This document shows, piece after piece, positions 1-6,222 of a stretch of DNA of 8,100 bases. Source of the stretch: Actinomycetes bacterium (GTDB taxonomy: Bacteria > Actinomycetota > Actinomycetes > Propionibacteriales > Propionibacteriaceae); the NCBI GenBank assembly GCA_023387135.1, contig JAEWIK010000025.1, positions 1 through 8,100 on the forward strand, read 5' to 3'. Position 1 is the stretch's first letter, and each line of letters opens with the position of its first letter. Under the pieces are notes generated by a model. That model was not told the origin of the DNA. It was given only the letters and a program-made list of their open reading frames with translations, and made no database searches. Both the position numbers and the translations under genes were made by a program.

Positions 1-110
1 ATCGCCAACCCCTGCTGCACCTCAGCCAGCCGCCGATCACGCTCCGCCGACACGACCACATCGAGCGCCTGATCGGCACTCAACCCGTCCACATCGACAT
101 ATTCGAACAC
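1..110 (-). CDS. DUF222/13E12-family HNH endonuclease, N-terminal fragment
   Basis: Only the first 36 codons lie in the window; the gene runs off the left edge. Read leftward from the GTG at 110-108, the peptide begins MFEYVDVDGLSADQALDVVV and continues with an Ala/Glu/Arg-rich helix (SAERDRRLAEVQQGLA). This Leu-Ser/Thr-x-x-Gln-Ala-Leu plus 'AER-R-AE' pattern is typical of the start of DUF222 proteins, the actinobacterial 13E12 repeat family, which usually end in an HNH nuclease domain. That C-terminal domain is outside the window and is not seen here. Members are often multicopy and lie in genomic islands; in Mycobacterium tuberculosis, REP13E12 copies serve as the phiRv1 prophage attachment site. 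I chose the GTG because an extended -10 box lies exactly 7 nt upstream, which would give a leaderless mRNA, and because there is no Shine-Dalgarno at a usable distance. Identification rests on a short stretch, so confidence is moderate. Confidence 0.7.
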   Translation of the reverse strand, partial: MFEYVDVDGLSADQALDVVVSAERDRRLAEVQQGLA

Positions 111-126
111 GTAACCTATTATCCCA
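111..126 (-). promoter_or_regulatory. Extended -10 promoter, leaderless start for the HNH gene
   Basis: On the minus strand, TGGGATAAT (126-118) matches an extended -10 (TG-n-GATAAT, one base from TATAAT). It is followed by 7 nt and then the GTG start codon at 110, so transcription would begin at or next to the start codon. No TTGACA-like -35 is visible, which fits an extended -10 promoter. The only purine-rich stretch (GGAGGGG, about 17-18 nt upstream of the start) is too far away to act as a Shine-Dalgarno. Confidence 0.6.
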
Positions 127-144
127 GACCCCTCCGACAGGACC

Positions 145-700
145 GTGCCTCGCGAGTTTGGGTGGTTTTGCCGCGCAGGCCCGCCCGAAGACTTCATCAG
201 GCTCCTGATCTCCAAGGTCTACCAAGGGTCCATCACCGCGAAGGTGAAGGACTCCTTCACGGGGATCGTGAGGAAGTCACTGGCGCAGTTCATCAATGAG
301 CGGGTCAACGAACGATTGAAGACGGCTCTGCAGGGACACGCGCCTTCGGCCGGTGCCGCACCCGACACCGACGTCGCGACCCCGGGGACCGCCGAGTCAT
401 TGCCGGATGAGATCGAGACGACGCTCGATGAGGTCGAGGGCTACAACATCGTGCGGGCGATCGTCGTCAGCGAGGTGGACTACTCGCGCGTGGTCGCCCC
501 GGGACACGAAGTCGTACTGCGGGATCCTGCTCGATGACAACAATCGGAAGCCGATCTGCAGGCTGCACTTCAACCGGTCCCAGAAGTCCCTGGGTGTCTT
601 CGACGAGGACAAGCAGGAGGAGCGGATCCCCATCGAGAGGGTGCAGGACATCTACCGGCACGCCGAGCGCTTGCGGACCACCGCCCGGCAGTACGGGTAG
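145..700 (+). pseudogene. Type I restriction endonuclease-like protein (COG4748 type), 5'-truncated and frameshifted remnant
   Basis: Recognisable homology starts near 181 (PPEDFIRLLISKVYQG) and runs in one frame through KDSFTGIVRK, QFINERVNERLK and EGYNIVRAIV to about 498. It then continues in the +1 frame as RDTKSYCGILLDDNNRKPIC and LHFNRSQKSLGVFDEDKQEE to the TAG at 698-700. Removing one C from the CCCC run at 497-500 joins the frames into VVARDTKSYCGILLDDNN, so a single-base insertion is the simplest explanation. The sequence resembles the C-terminal ~175 residues of HsdR-N-terminal-domain 'type I restriction endonuclease' proteins. The N-terminal nuclease half, expected to the left, is missing and replaced by the oppositely oriented HNH gene. 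The GTG at 145 is only an in-frame codon; the frame opens at 115, and residues before ~181 look unrelated to the family. The 3' end lies 8 nt from the convergent aminotransferase stop. It is almost certainly non-functional as a nuclease. The family assignment is from memory of conserved motifs. Confidence 0.75.
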
Positions 701-708
701 CACCCGGC

Positions 709-1869
709 TCAGGCGAGGGCTTCCAGGGCTGACTTGAGGCGGCGGGCGCGGTCGGGGAAGTCGGCGGGGAGCAGGGAGAGCGCGAGGGTGCCCGGGGTGT
801 CGAGGTCGTAGAACCAGCCGGGCTGGACGGCGAGGTGGTGGTCGCGCAGCAGCGCGAGGATCAGGTCGTCGTCGGGGAGGACGCGGGGGACGTCGACGAG
901 CACCGTCCAGCCGCCGCCGCTCCGGCGGACGCGGTAGGGCGGGTCGCCGAGGATCGTCGTGGCGGCGGCGAGGTTCGTCCTGAGCCTGGCCAGCGTCAGC
1001 TCGACGGAGGCGTCCGCCAACTCCAGCAGCCGCGGGAGCGCGGCGGCCGTCGGGCCGCTGACGGGCAGGTAAGCATCGGCGATCCTGTCCAGGACGGGAG
1101 CCACCCGGGCGACGTCCGCCGCCGGTCCGCTGACCCGGATCCACCCCAGCTTGAGGTGCGGCGCCGCCAGCAGCTTCGAGAGCCCGTCCAGCGCGAACGT
1201 GAGGACGTCGGACGTCCCTGCGAGGCTGCGGGGCTCGCGTGCGTCCAGCGGGAAGTGCGCGAACACCTCGTCGACCACCAAGTGGCTGTCGTGCTCCCGG
1301 CAGAGTTCGATGATGGTCTCGGCCTGGTCGGCGAAGGCGCCGGTCGGGTTGTTCGGGTTGACCACCACCGCCGCCCTCGTCGACGGCCTGGCCAGCGAAC
1401 CGGCGAGCGCGTCGAGGTCGTACTCCCAGCCGTGCGGGTGCAGGTAGTAGGCCGGGTAGTCGTCGAGTTCGGTCCCCGCCAGCCGCGCGAGCGGCTCCAG
1501 CAGCGGATAGCCGGGTCGCGGAATCGCGACAGCCTCACCGGGGTCGGTCAGCAGCGAGAACAGCCAGCCGTAGGCCTCGGAGGTCCCGGCGGTCAGCCAG
1601 TAGTCGTCGGGCCCACCGCCGAACCTGGCGGCGAGCGCCGCCCGGGCGGCGACCGGTCCGCGAGGGTCGGGGTCGTAGCCGGACGACAGCGACGCCGCGC
1701 GGGCGAGCACCTCAGAGACCCCGGGATCGAGCAGCCCGTGCCGCGTCGGGTTCGAGTCGCTCAACTCCAGCAGGCCGACGCCGTCCTCCTCGAGCGCCGC
1801 CCTGGTGCGGGAGATGGCGTTGAGGGTGTCCTCAGCAGCGGCTCGCCGGGACAATCGCACGCCGCTCAT
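709..1869 (-). CDS. PLP-dependent aminotransferase, class I/II
   Basis: A fold-type I PLP aminotransferase of 386 residues, near the family norm, probably cytosolic, transferring an amino group from an amino acid to a 2-oxo acid; the substrate is unknown. Visible motifs are LSDSNPTRHGL (36-46, N-terminal substrate segment), TAGTSEA (93-99, PLP phosphate contact), NPNNPTG (171-177), Asp200 in VVDEVF (PLP pyridine nitrogen) and the Schiff-base Lys232 in DGLSKLLAAPHLKLGW. The C-terminal position that usually carries the carboxylate-binding Arg (Arg386 of aspartate aminotransferase) reads TLALSLL, with no Arg. It is the last gene after ilvD and a HAD phosphatase on the same strand, 85 nt after the latter, so it may act on branched-chain or related oxo acids (inference). 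The start is uncertain: the ATG at 1869 has no clear Shine-Dalgarno. A GTG at 1860 lies 7 nt after TAGCAT, a -10-like box, and could be a leaderless internal start. Confidence 0.88.
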   Translation of the reverse strand: MSGVRLSRRAAAEDTLNAISRTRAALEEDGVGLLELSDSNPTRHGLLDPGVSEVLARAASLSSGYDPDPRGPVAARAALAARFGGGPDDYWLTAGTSEAYGWLFSLLTDPGEAVAIPRPGYPLLEPLARLAGTELDDYPAYYLHPHGWEYDLDALAGSLARPSTRAAVVVNPNNPTGAFADQAETIIELCREHDSHLVVDEVFAHFPLDAREPRSLAGTSDVLTFALDGLSKLLAAPHLKLGWIRVSGPAADVARVAPVLDRIADAYLPVSGPTAAALPRLLELADASVELTLARLRTNLAAATTILGDPPYRVRRSGGGWTVLVDVPRVLPDDDLILALLRDHHLAVQPGWFYDLDTPGTLALSLLPADFPDRARRLKSALEALA

Positions 1870-1954
1870 GCTAACGACCCGCGTCGCCGCTCGTCGGTGA
1901 CCCGCGCGCACAGCCCCGGGACCGGCGAGACGTCTGCGACCCGGCGGCGGTTCG

Positions 1955-2560
1955 TTAGATGCCCGGGACGCCCAGGTCGCGCAGCCGCAGCCGCAGGTCG
2001 CCGTAGGTGTCGAGCGGGGAGAAGTGGACCGCCCGCAGGCCGGCGGCACGCGCGCCCGTCACGTTGGCGGGCATGTCGTCCACGAAGACCGCCTCGGCGG
2101 GCTCGATGCCGAGTTCCTCGACGATGTGCGCGAAGTAGGCGGGGTCGGGCTTCGCCAGGCCCATCCTGAACGAGTGGAACTGGGCGTCGAAGTGGTCGTC
2201 GTAGGGCAGGTTCTCCAGCATCCAGGTGCCGCGGTAGGACTGCTGGTTGGTGGCGAGCACGGTCAGCAACCCCTGGGCGCGGACGCCGTCCACCAGGTTG
2301 AGCATGTGGTCGTCCACGTCGATCTGGCACCAGAGCTCGACGAGGTCGTCGAAGGTGACGTCGACGTCCCGCTCTTCAAGCACTTTCGTGACGAGCGGCT
2401 TGAGGTCGGCCCTTCCGGTGAGGGCCGCGGTCTCGCAGCGCCAGATCTCGTCGAGGAAGTCGGCGCCACCGACCGACCGCCACGCGCTGATCCAGCCCTT
2501 GGCAGGGCGCTGCACGACGCCGTCGGCGTCCAGCAGCAGCGCCCTGACCGGAGCTTTCAC
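1955..2560 (-). CDS. HAD-superfamily hydrolase (probable small-molecule phosphatase)
   Basis: A haloacid dehalogenase-family protein of 201 residues, the usual size for subfamily IA phosphatases. All four HAD motifs are present: nucleophile and acid/base Asp11 and Asp13 in LLLDADGVV, Thr104 in LATNQQ, Lys137 in LAKPDP, and the acidic pair Asp161-Asp162 in VFVDDMPANV. A helical cap fits between motifs I and II (about residues 17-95). These residues support Mg2+-dependent phosphate ester hydrolysis through an aspartyl-phosphate; the substrate cannot be read from the sequence. It lies between ilvD (38 nt upstream) and an aminotransferase gene on the same strand, so it is likely co-transcribed with branched-chain amino acid synthesis, but no pathway role is established. 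I chose the GTG at 2560 because it places the DxD motif at residue 11 as in the family and has GGGGACGAG just upstream. A TTG at 2602, overlapping the ilvD stop as TTGA, would add 14 residues without family character. Confidence 0.88.
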   Translation of the reverse strand: MKAPVRALLLDADGVVQRPAKGWISAWRSVGGADFLDEIWRCETAALTGRADLKPLVTKVLEERDVDVTFDDLVELWCQIDVDDHMLNLVDGVRAQGLLTVLATNQQSYRGTWMLENLPYDDHFDAQFHSFRMGLAKPDPAYFAHIVEELGIEPAEAVFVDDMPANVTGARAAGLRAVHFSPLDTYGDLRLRLRDLGVPGI

Positions 2561-2598
2561 GTTCTCGTCCCCGCCCGGGGGCCGGGACCCTGCGCCGT

Positions 2599-4491
2599 TC
2601 AAGCCTTCAGTGCCGAGGCGTCGGACGGCGCGTCGACCGGTGCCTGGAAGGCGTGGTCGAGCGACCGCGCCGCCCCCTTGTCGGCGGACAGGGCGAGCGC
2701 CGCGTAGATCTTGAGCGCCTGCGAGACCTCGCGCTCCCGGTGCTTCGGCTTCCAGCCGAGCTGGTTCTGCCGCAGCCGCCGCTCTTCGAGGGTGGCCTCG
2801 TCAACCATGAGCTGCATCGACCTGTCGGGGATCGAGATCTCGATGATGTCGCCGTCCTCGACGAGCCCGATCACGCCGCCGGACGCGGCCTCGGGCGAGA
2901 CGTGCCCGATCGAGAGGCCCGACGAGCCGCCCGAGAAGCGACCGTCGGTGATCAGCGCGCACTTCGGGCCGAGCCCGACGCCCTTCAGGTACGACGTCGG
3001 GTAGAGCATCTCCTGCATGCCCGGGCCACCCTTCGGCCCTTCGTAGCGCACCACCACGACGTCGCCGGGCTGGATCTTGCCGCCGAGGATCTGCTCGACG
3101 GCCTCCTCCTGCGACTCGCTCACCTTCGCCACCCCGCTGAACTTCCACTGCTCCTCGGGGACGCCGGCGGTCTTCACGATGGCGCCGTCGGGGGCGAGGT
3201 TGCCCTTCAGGATGGCCAGCCCGCCGTCGGCCGTGTACGGGTTGTGCACCGAACGGATGCAGCCGTTCACGTCGTCGGTGTCGAGGCTCTCCCACCTGTT
3301 GGTCGAGCTGAAGGCCTCCGTCGTCCGCACCCCGCCGGGGGCGGCGTGGAACAGCTCCAGCGCCTTGTGGCTCGCGCTTCCGCTGCGGATGTCCCACGTC
3401 CCCAGCCACGTCTTCAGGTCGGGGGAGTGGACGGCGTGGACGCCGCGGTCGAGCAGGTCGCCACGGTCGAGCTCACCGAGGATCGCGGCGATGCCGCCGG
3501 CCCGGTGGACGTCCTCCATGTAGAAGTTGTGGGTGTTGGGCGCGACCTTGCAGATGCAGGGGGTCGTGCGGCTGAGGTCGTCGATGTCGTCGGAGTCGAA
3601 GTCGACGCCCGCCTCGTGGGCCGCCGCCAGCAGGTGCAGGACGGTGTTCGTCGAGCCGCCCATGGCGATGTCGAGCCGCATCGCGTTGCTGAACGCCGCC
3701 TTCGTGGCGATGGACTTCGGCAGCACCGACGCGTCGTCGCCGTCGTACCAGCGCTTGGCGAGGTCGACGACGAGCCTGCCGGCCTCGATGAAGAGGTCCT
3801 TCCTGGCGGCCGCCGTGGCAAGCGTCGAACCGTTGCCGGGCAGCGCCAGGCCGAGGGCCTCCAGCAGGCAGTTCATCGAGTTCGCGGTGAACATGCCCGA
3901 GCACGAGCCGCAGGTCGGGCAGGCGTTCTCCTCGACCAGTTCGAGGCTCCGCTCGGACACCGACGAGTCGACGGCCATGACCATCGCGTCGATGAGGTCG
4001 AGGCGGGTGACGGTGCCGTCGTCGTTGATGGTCGCCTTGCCGGCTTCCATGGGTCCGCCCGACACGAAGACGGTCGGGATGTTCAGCCGCAGAGCCGCCA
4101 GCAGCATGCCGGGCGTGATCTTGTCGCAGTTGGAGATGCAGACCAGGGCGTCGGCCTGGTGCGCGTTCACCATGTACTCCACGGAGTCGGCGATGAGCTC
4201 GCGGCTCGGCAGCGAGTAGAGCATGCCGGAATGGCCCATGGCGATGCCGTCGTCCACGGCGATCGTGTTGAACTCGCGTCCCACACCACCCGCCTCGTAG
4301 ACGGCGTCGGCGACGAGCCTGCCCATGTCGCGCAGGTGGACGTGACCCGGTACGAACTGGGTGAAGGAGTTGGCGATCGCGACGATGGGCTTGCCGAAGT
4401 CGGAGTTCGTCATTCCGGTCGCGCGCCAGAGGGCGCGCGCACCGGCCATGTTGCGGCCATGGGTCACGGTGCGGGAGCGCATTGCGGGCAT
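2599..4491 (-). CDS. ilvD: Dihydroxy-acid dehydratase
   Basis: IlvD converts 2,3-dihydroxy-isovalerate to 2-oxoisovalerate and dihydroxy-methylvalerate to 2-oxo-3-methylvalerate, the penultimate step of valine and isoleucine synthesis (also feeding leucine and pantothenate). It is a cytosolic Fe-S and Mg2+ enzyme. The 630 residues match the long, E. coli-like form (about 616). Expected sites are in place: Asp81 in [13 protein letters not shown], Cys122-Asp123-Lys124 in [11 protein letters not shown] (Fe-S ligand, Mg ligand and the lysine that is carbamylated), Cys191/194/197 in [31 protein letters not shown] near residue 540, and the C-terminal [12 protein letters not shown] and ALSADKGA. The ATG at 4491 is preceded by AGGAAAGG (4508-4501) at 9 nt, a strong Shine-Dalgarno. 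It heads the leftward ilvD-HAD-aminotransferase run and is divergent from a second aminotransferase. Identification is secure; whether the cluster is [4Fe-4S] or [2Fe-2S] cannot be told from the sequence. Confidence 0.98.
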   Translation of the reverse strand: MPAMRSRTVTHGRNMAGARALWRATGMTNSDFGKPIVAIANSFTQFVPGHVHLRDMGRLVADAVYEAGGVGREFNTIAVDDGIAMGHSGMLYSLPSRELIADSVEYMVNAHQADALVCISNCDKITPGMLLAALRLNIPTVFVSGGPMEAGKATINDDGTVTRLDLIDAMVMAVDSSVSERSLELVEENACPTCGSCSGMFTANSMNCLLEALGLALPGNGSTLATAAARKDLFIEAGRLVVDLAKRWYDGDDASVLPKSIATKAAFSNAMRLDIAMGGSTNTVLHLLAAAHEAGVDFDSDDIDDLSRTTPCICKVAPNTHNFYMEDVHRAGGIAAILGELDRGDLLDRGVHAVHSPDLKTWLGTWDIRSGSASHKALELFHAAPGGVRTTEAFSSTNRWESLDTDDVNGCIRSVHNPYTADGGLAILKGNLAPDGAIVKTAGVPEEQWKFSGVAKVSESQEEAVEQILGGKIQPGDVVVVRYEGPKGGPGMQEMLYPTSYLKGVGLGPKCALITDGRFSGGSSGLSIGHVSPEAASGGVIGLVEDGDIIEISIPDRSMQLMVDEATLEERRLRQNQLGWKPKHREREVSQALKIYAALALSADKGAARSLDHAFQAPVDAPSDASALKA

Positions 4492-4518
4492 GCTGATCTG
4501 CCTTTCCTAGGTCCTACA

Positions 4519-4524
4519 AGGGTA
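4519..4524 (-). promoter_or_regulatory. Candidate -10 box for the ilvD operon
   Basis: TACCCT on the minus strand fits TAnnnT and lies about 27 nt upstream of the ilvD start, leaving a short leader that contains the AGGAAAGG ribosome site. No convincing -35 is seen 16-18 nt upstream. The same hexamer occurs at a similar distance upstream of the phosphofructokinase gene. No T-box, leader-peptide codon run or riboswitch is apparent in the 5' region. Confidence 0.35.
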
Positions 4525-4634
4525 CGCGCCCGCACTCGGGCCACTCACTCCTCGGGATCGACAGTCTCATCCCCGCCGCGAGCGGCGCCCGACCAGCGGG
4601 TGGCCAGAGACCCGCGGGCGCCCGTGCCGGGGTC

Positions 4635-4640
4635 TACGCT
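4635..4640 (+). promoter_or_regulatory. Candidate -10 box for the LysN-like aminotransferase gene
   Basis: TACGCT within GGGTCTACGCTGG fits the actinobacterial TAnnnT -10 pattern. No TTGACA-like element is visible 16-18 nt upstream, and the start codon is about 84 nt downstream, so the assignment is tentative. The hairpin at 4596-4615 lies just upstream, next to where a -35 would be. Confidence 0.3.
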
Positions 4641-4724
4641 GGCGGTGCGCTGCCGCCAACACGCCCGCAGCCATCCTCGCCCCACGACGGCGTCAGCATC
4701 CGACTCCCTATCCGAGGAACAGCC

Positions 4725-5912
4725 ATGTCCTGGACCCTCGCCGCTCGTGCGGCACAGCTCAACCCGTCGGTCATCCGCGAGATCCTCAAGGTCACCGAAC
4801 GCCCCGGCGTCATCAGCCTCGCCGGCGGCCTGCCCTCCCCCCGGACGTTCCCCGTCGCAAGGTTCGCCGAGGCCTGCCAGGCGGTGCTGCGGCGGGAGGG
4901 TGAAGCCGCCCTGCAGTACGCCGGCAGCGAGGGCTACCTGCCCCTGCGCCGGGCCGTCGCCGAACGCCTGCCGTGGGACGTGAGCCCCGAGCAGGTCCTC
5001 ATCACGACGGGTTCGCAGCAGGGCCTCGACCTCGTCGGCAAGGTGCTCATCGACGAGGGCAGCCGCGTGCTCGTCGAGACGCCCACCTACCTCGGGGCGC
5101 TGCAGGCTTTCAGCCCGCTCGGCCCGTCCTTCACCGGCGTCGCCAGCGACGAGCAGGGGGTGCGGGCCGAGAGCCTCGCGTCCACCGCCCGGTCGGGACG
5201 CGACAGGGCACGCTTCCTGTACGTGCTGCCCACCTTCCAGAACCCGACGGGGCGCCTGATGGGCGAGGAGCGCAGGCGGGCCGTCGTCGCCGCGGCCGCC
5301 GAGCTCGACCTGCCGCTCGTCGAGGACAATCCCTACGGCGAGCTCTGGTACGAGACCCCGCCGCCCGCCCCGCTCGCGGCGCGCAACCCCGACGGGGTGA
5401 TCTACCTCGGGTCGTTCTCCAAGGTGCTCGCTCCGGGGCTGCGGCTGGGCTACGTCGTGGCTCCGCCGGCCGTCTACCCGAAGCTGCTGCAGGCCAAGCA
5501 GGCGGCCGACCTCCACACTCCCGGCTTCAACCAGCGCATGGTCCACGAGGTCATCAGGGACGGCTTCCTCGACACCCACGTGCCGACGATCCGCAGCCTG
5601 TACCGGCAGCAGAAGGACGCCATGCTCGCGGCGCTCGAACGCGAGTTCGCGGGCCTGGCAGTGACGTGGACGCACCCGGCGGGCGGCATGTTCCTGTGGC
5701 TGCGCCTGCCCGAGGGCGTGGACTCCCTCGCGCTCCTCGATGACGCCGTCGAGGCGGGGGTCGCCTTCGTCCCGGGGGCGGCGTTCTTCGCCGAGGAGCC
5801 GGACCCGCGCACGCTGCGGCTGTCCTACGTCACGTCCACGCCGGCCGAGATCGACGCCGGCGTCGCCGCCCTGGCGTCGGTGGTGCGGGCACGCCTGCTG
5901 CAGACTGTCTGA
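4725..5912 (+). CDS. PLP-dependent aminotransferase, LysN/2-aminoadipate type (COG1167)
   Basis: A 395-residue fold-type I aminotransferase without the N-terminal GntR DNA-binding domain of MocR regulators, so it is an enzyme. Motifs in order: ISLAGGLPSPRTFP (30-43, the GG-P-P-FP substrate loop of LysN-like proteins), LQYAGSEGYLPLR (63-75), TTGSQQGLDL (94-103), PTFQNPTG (169-176), VEDNPYGEL (199-207, Asp201 to the PLP ring nitrogen), GSFSKVLAPGLRLGYV (229-244, Schiff-base Lys233 and Arg240), and LRLSYV with Arg365 as the substrate carboxylate ligand. Known members act on 2-aminoadipate, leucine, aromatic and other hydrophobic substrates, so specificity is open. The ATG at 4725 has CGAGGAAC 5-6 nt upstream, a good ribosome site. 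It is divergent from ilvD, which fits (but does not prove) transamination of branched-chain oxo acids. Its stop is 6 nt from the convergent DUF1905 stop. Confidence 0.92.
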   Translation: MSWTLAARAAQLNPSVIREILKVTERPGVISLAGGLPSPRTFPVARFAEACQAVLRREGEAALQYAGSEGYLPLRRAVAERLPWDVSPEQVLITTGSQQGLDLVGKVLIDEGSRVLVETPTYLGALQAFSPLGPSFTGVASDEQGVRAESLASTARSGRDRARFLYVLPTFQNPTGRLMGEERRRAVVAAAAELDLPLVEDNPYGELWYETPPPAPLAARNPDGVIYLGSFSKVLAPGLRLGYVVAPPAVYPKLLQAKQAADLHTPGFNQRMVHEVIRDGFLDTHVPTIRSLYRQQKDAMLAALEREFAGLAVTWTHPAGGMFLWLRLPEGVDSLALLDDAVEAGVAFVPGAAFFAEEPDPRTLRLSYVTSTPAEIDAGVAALASVVRARLLQTV

Positions 5913-5921
5913 GCGGGCTCA
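5910..5921. repeat. Palindrome containing both convergent stop codons
   Basis: TGAGC-GG-GCTCA is a perfect inverted repeat. Its left arm begins with the TGA stop of the rightward aminotransferase, and its right arm, read on the minus strand, begins with the TGA stop of the DUF1905 gene. The arms are only 5 bp with a 2-nt centre and there is no T run, so as an intrinsic terminator it would be weak. Convergent transcripts from both sides probably overlap here. Confidence 0.5.
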
Positions 5922-6218
5922 ACCGTCGAGGTCGAGCAGTTCGATGTCGGCGCTCACCGTGTCGCCCTCCTCGATGTGCTCGCTGTCACGGACCGCCCGC
6001 TTCAGGCCGAGCGCGTAGCGCCCGTCCTTGCCCGGGAAGATGGACGTGGTCCAGGTCGTGTCGCCGATCTGGGCGCGCACCCGCAGGGAGCCGAAGCCGC
6101 GGCGCGGCAGCGGGAGCGAGGCGATCTCCTCCGACTGGTCGACGGGCACGTGCACGAAGAACCAACTGTCGACCCGGCTGTCCCAGCGCGTGACCGGTGA
6201 CGAGAACGAGAACTCCAC
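5919..6218 (-). CDS. DUF1905 domain protein
   Basis: A soluble protein of 99 residues that is essentially one DUF1905 domain, a small predicted beta-barrel of unknown biochemical role. Family features visible: WFFVHVPVDQSEEI near residues 19-32, RRGFGSLRVRAQIGDTTWTT (39-58), the SIFPGKDGRYALGLKRAVR segment (59-77), and GDTVSADIELLDLDG at the end. There is no signal peptide or membrane segment. In many genomes DUF1905 is fused to, or next to, a YdeI/OmpD-associated domain; here it stands alone. The GTG at 6218 is the family-consistent start, 4 nt after the phosphofructokinase stop, so it is almost certainly co-transcribed and perhaps translationally coupled; GGCGAG inside the upstream gene's last codons may serve as ribosome site. 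The link to glycolysis is positional only and function is unknown. Confidence 0.88.
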   Translation of the reverse strand: MEFSFSSPVTRWDSRVDSWFFVHVPVDQSEEIASLPLPRRGFGSLRVRAQIGDTTWTTSIFPGKDGRYALGLKRAVRDSEHIEEGDTVSADIELLDLDG

Positions 6219-6222
6219 GGGC

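Larger units (their letters stand above)
4509..4724. other. Divergent intergenic region between ilvD and the LysN-like aminotransferase
   Basis: About 215 nt without a supported gene. It holds the ilvD leader at its left end and, for the rightward gene, a possible -10 TACGCT at 4635-4640 with no clear -35, which would give a leader of roughly 80 nt. Two hairpin-forming sequences lie between them: CGCCGC-GA-GCGGCG (4574-4587) and GCGGGT-n8-ACCCGC (4596-4615, perfect 6-bp arms). Neither is followed by a T run, so they are not intrinsic terminators. They could be operators or leader structures, but nothing in the sequence decides this. Confidence 0.4.

Noticed and set aside
145..700. Active restriction or defence system
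   Set aside because: Only a C-terminal part is left, with a frameshift, and no methylase, specificity or other defence gene is in the window.
1928..1935. AGACGTCT 8-bp palindrome between the HAD and aminotransferase genes
   Set aside because: Too short and without flanking symmetry; expected by chance.
835..2169. 444-residue plus-strand open frame across the aminotransferase and HAD genes
   Set aside because: Low-complexity Arg/Gly/Val translation that crosses two well-supported minus-strand genes; codon bias belongs to those genes.
4596..4615. Hairpin as an intrinsic terminator
   Set aside because: No T run follows on either strand and it lies upstream of both divergent genes.
2653..4983. 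776-residue open frame on the plus strand across ilvD
   Set aside because: It is the antisense shadow of ilvD: Arg/Val/Asp-rich, no domain, and third-position bias fits the minus-strand frame.
4725..5912. MocR/PdxR-type transcriptional regulator
   Set aside because: The aminotransferase domain starts at residue 1 with no N-terminal winged-helix DNA-binding domain.
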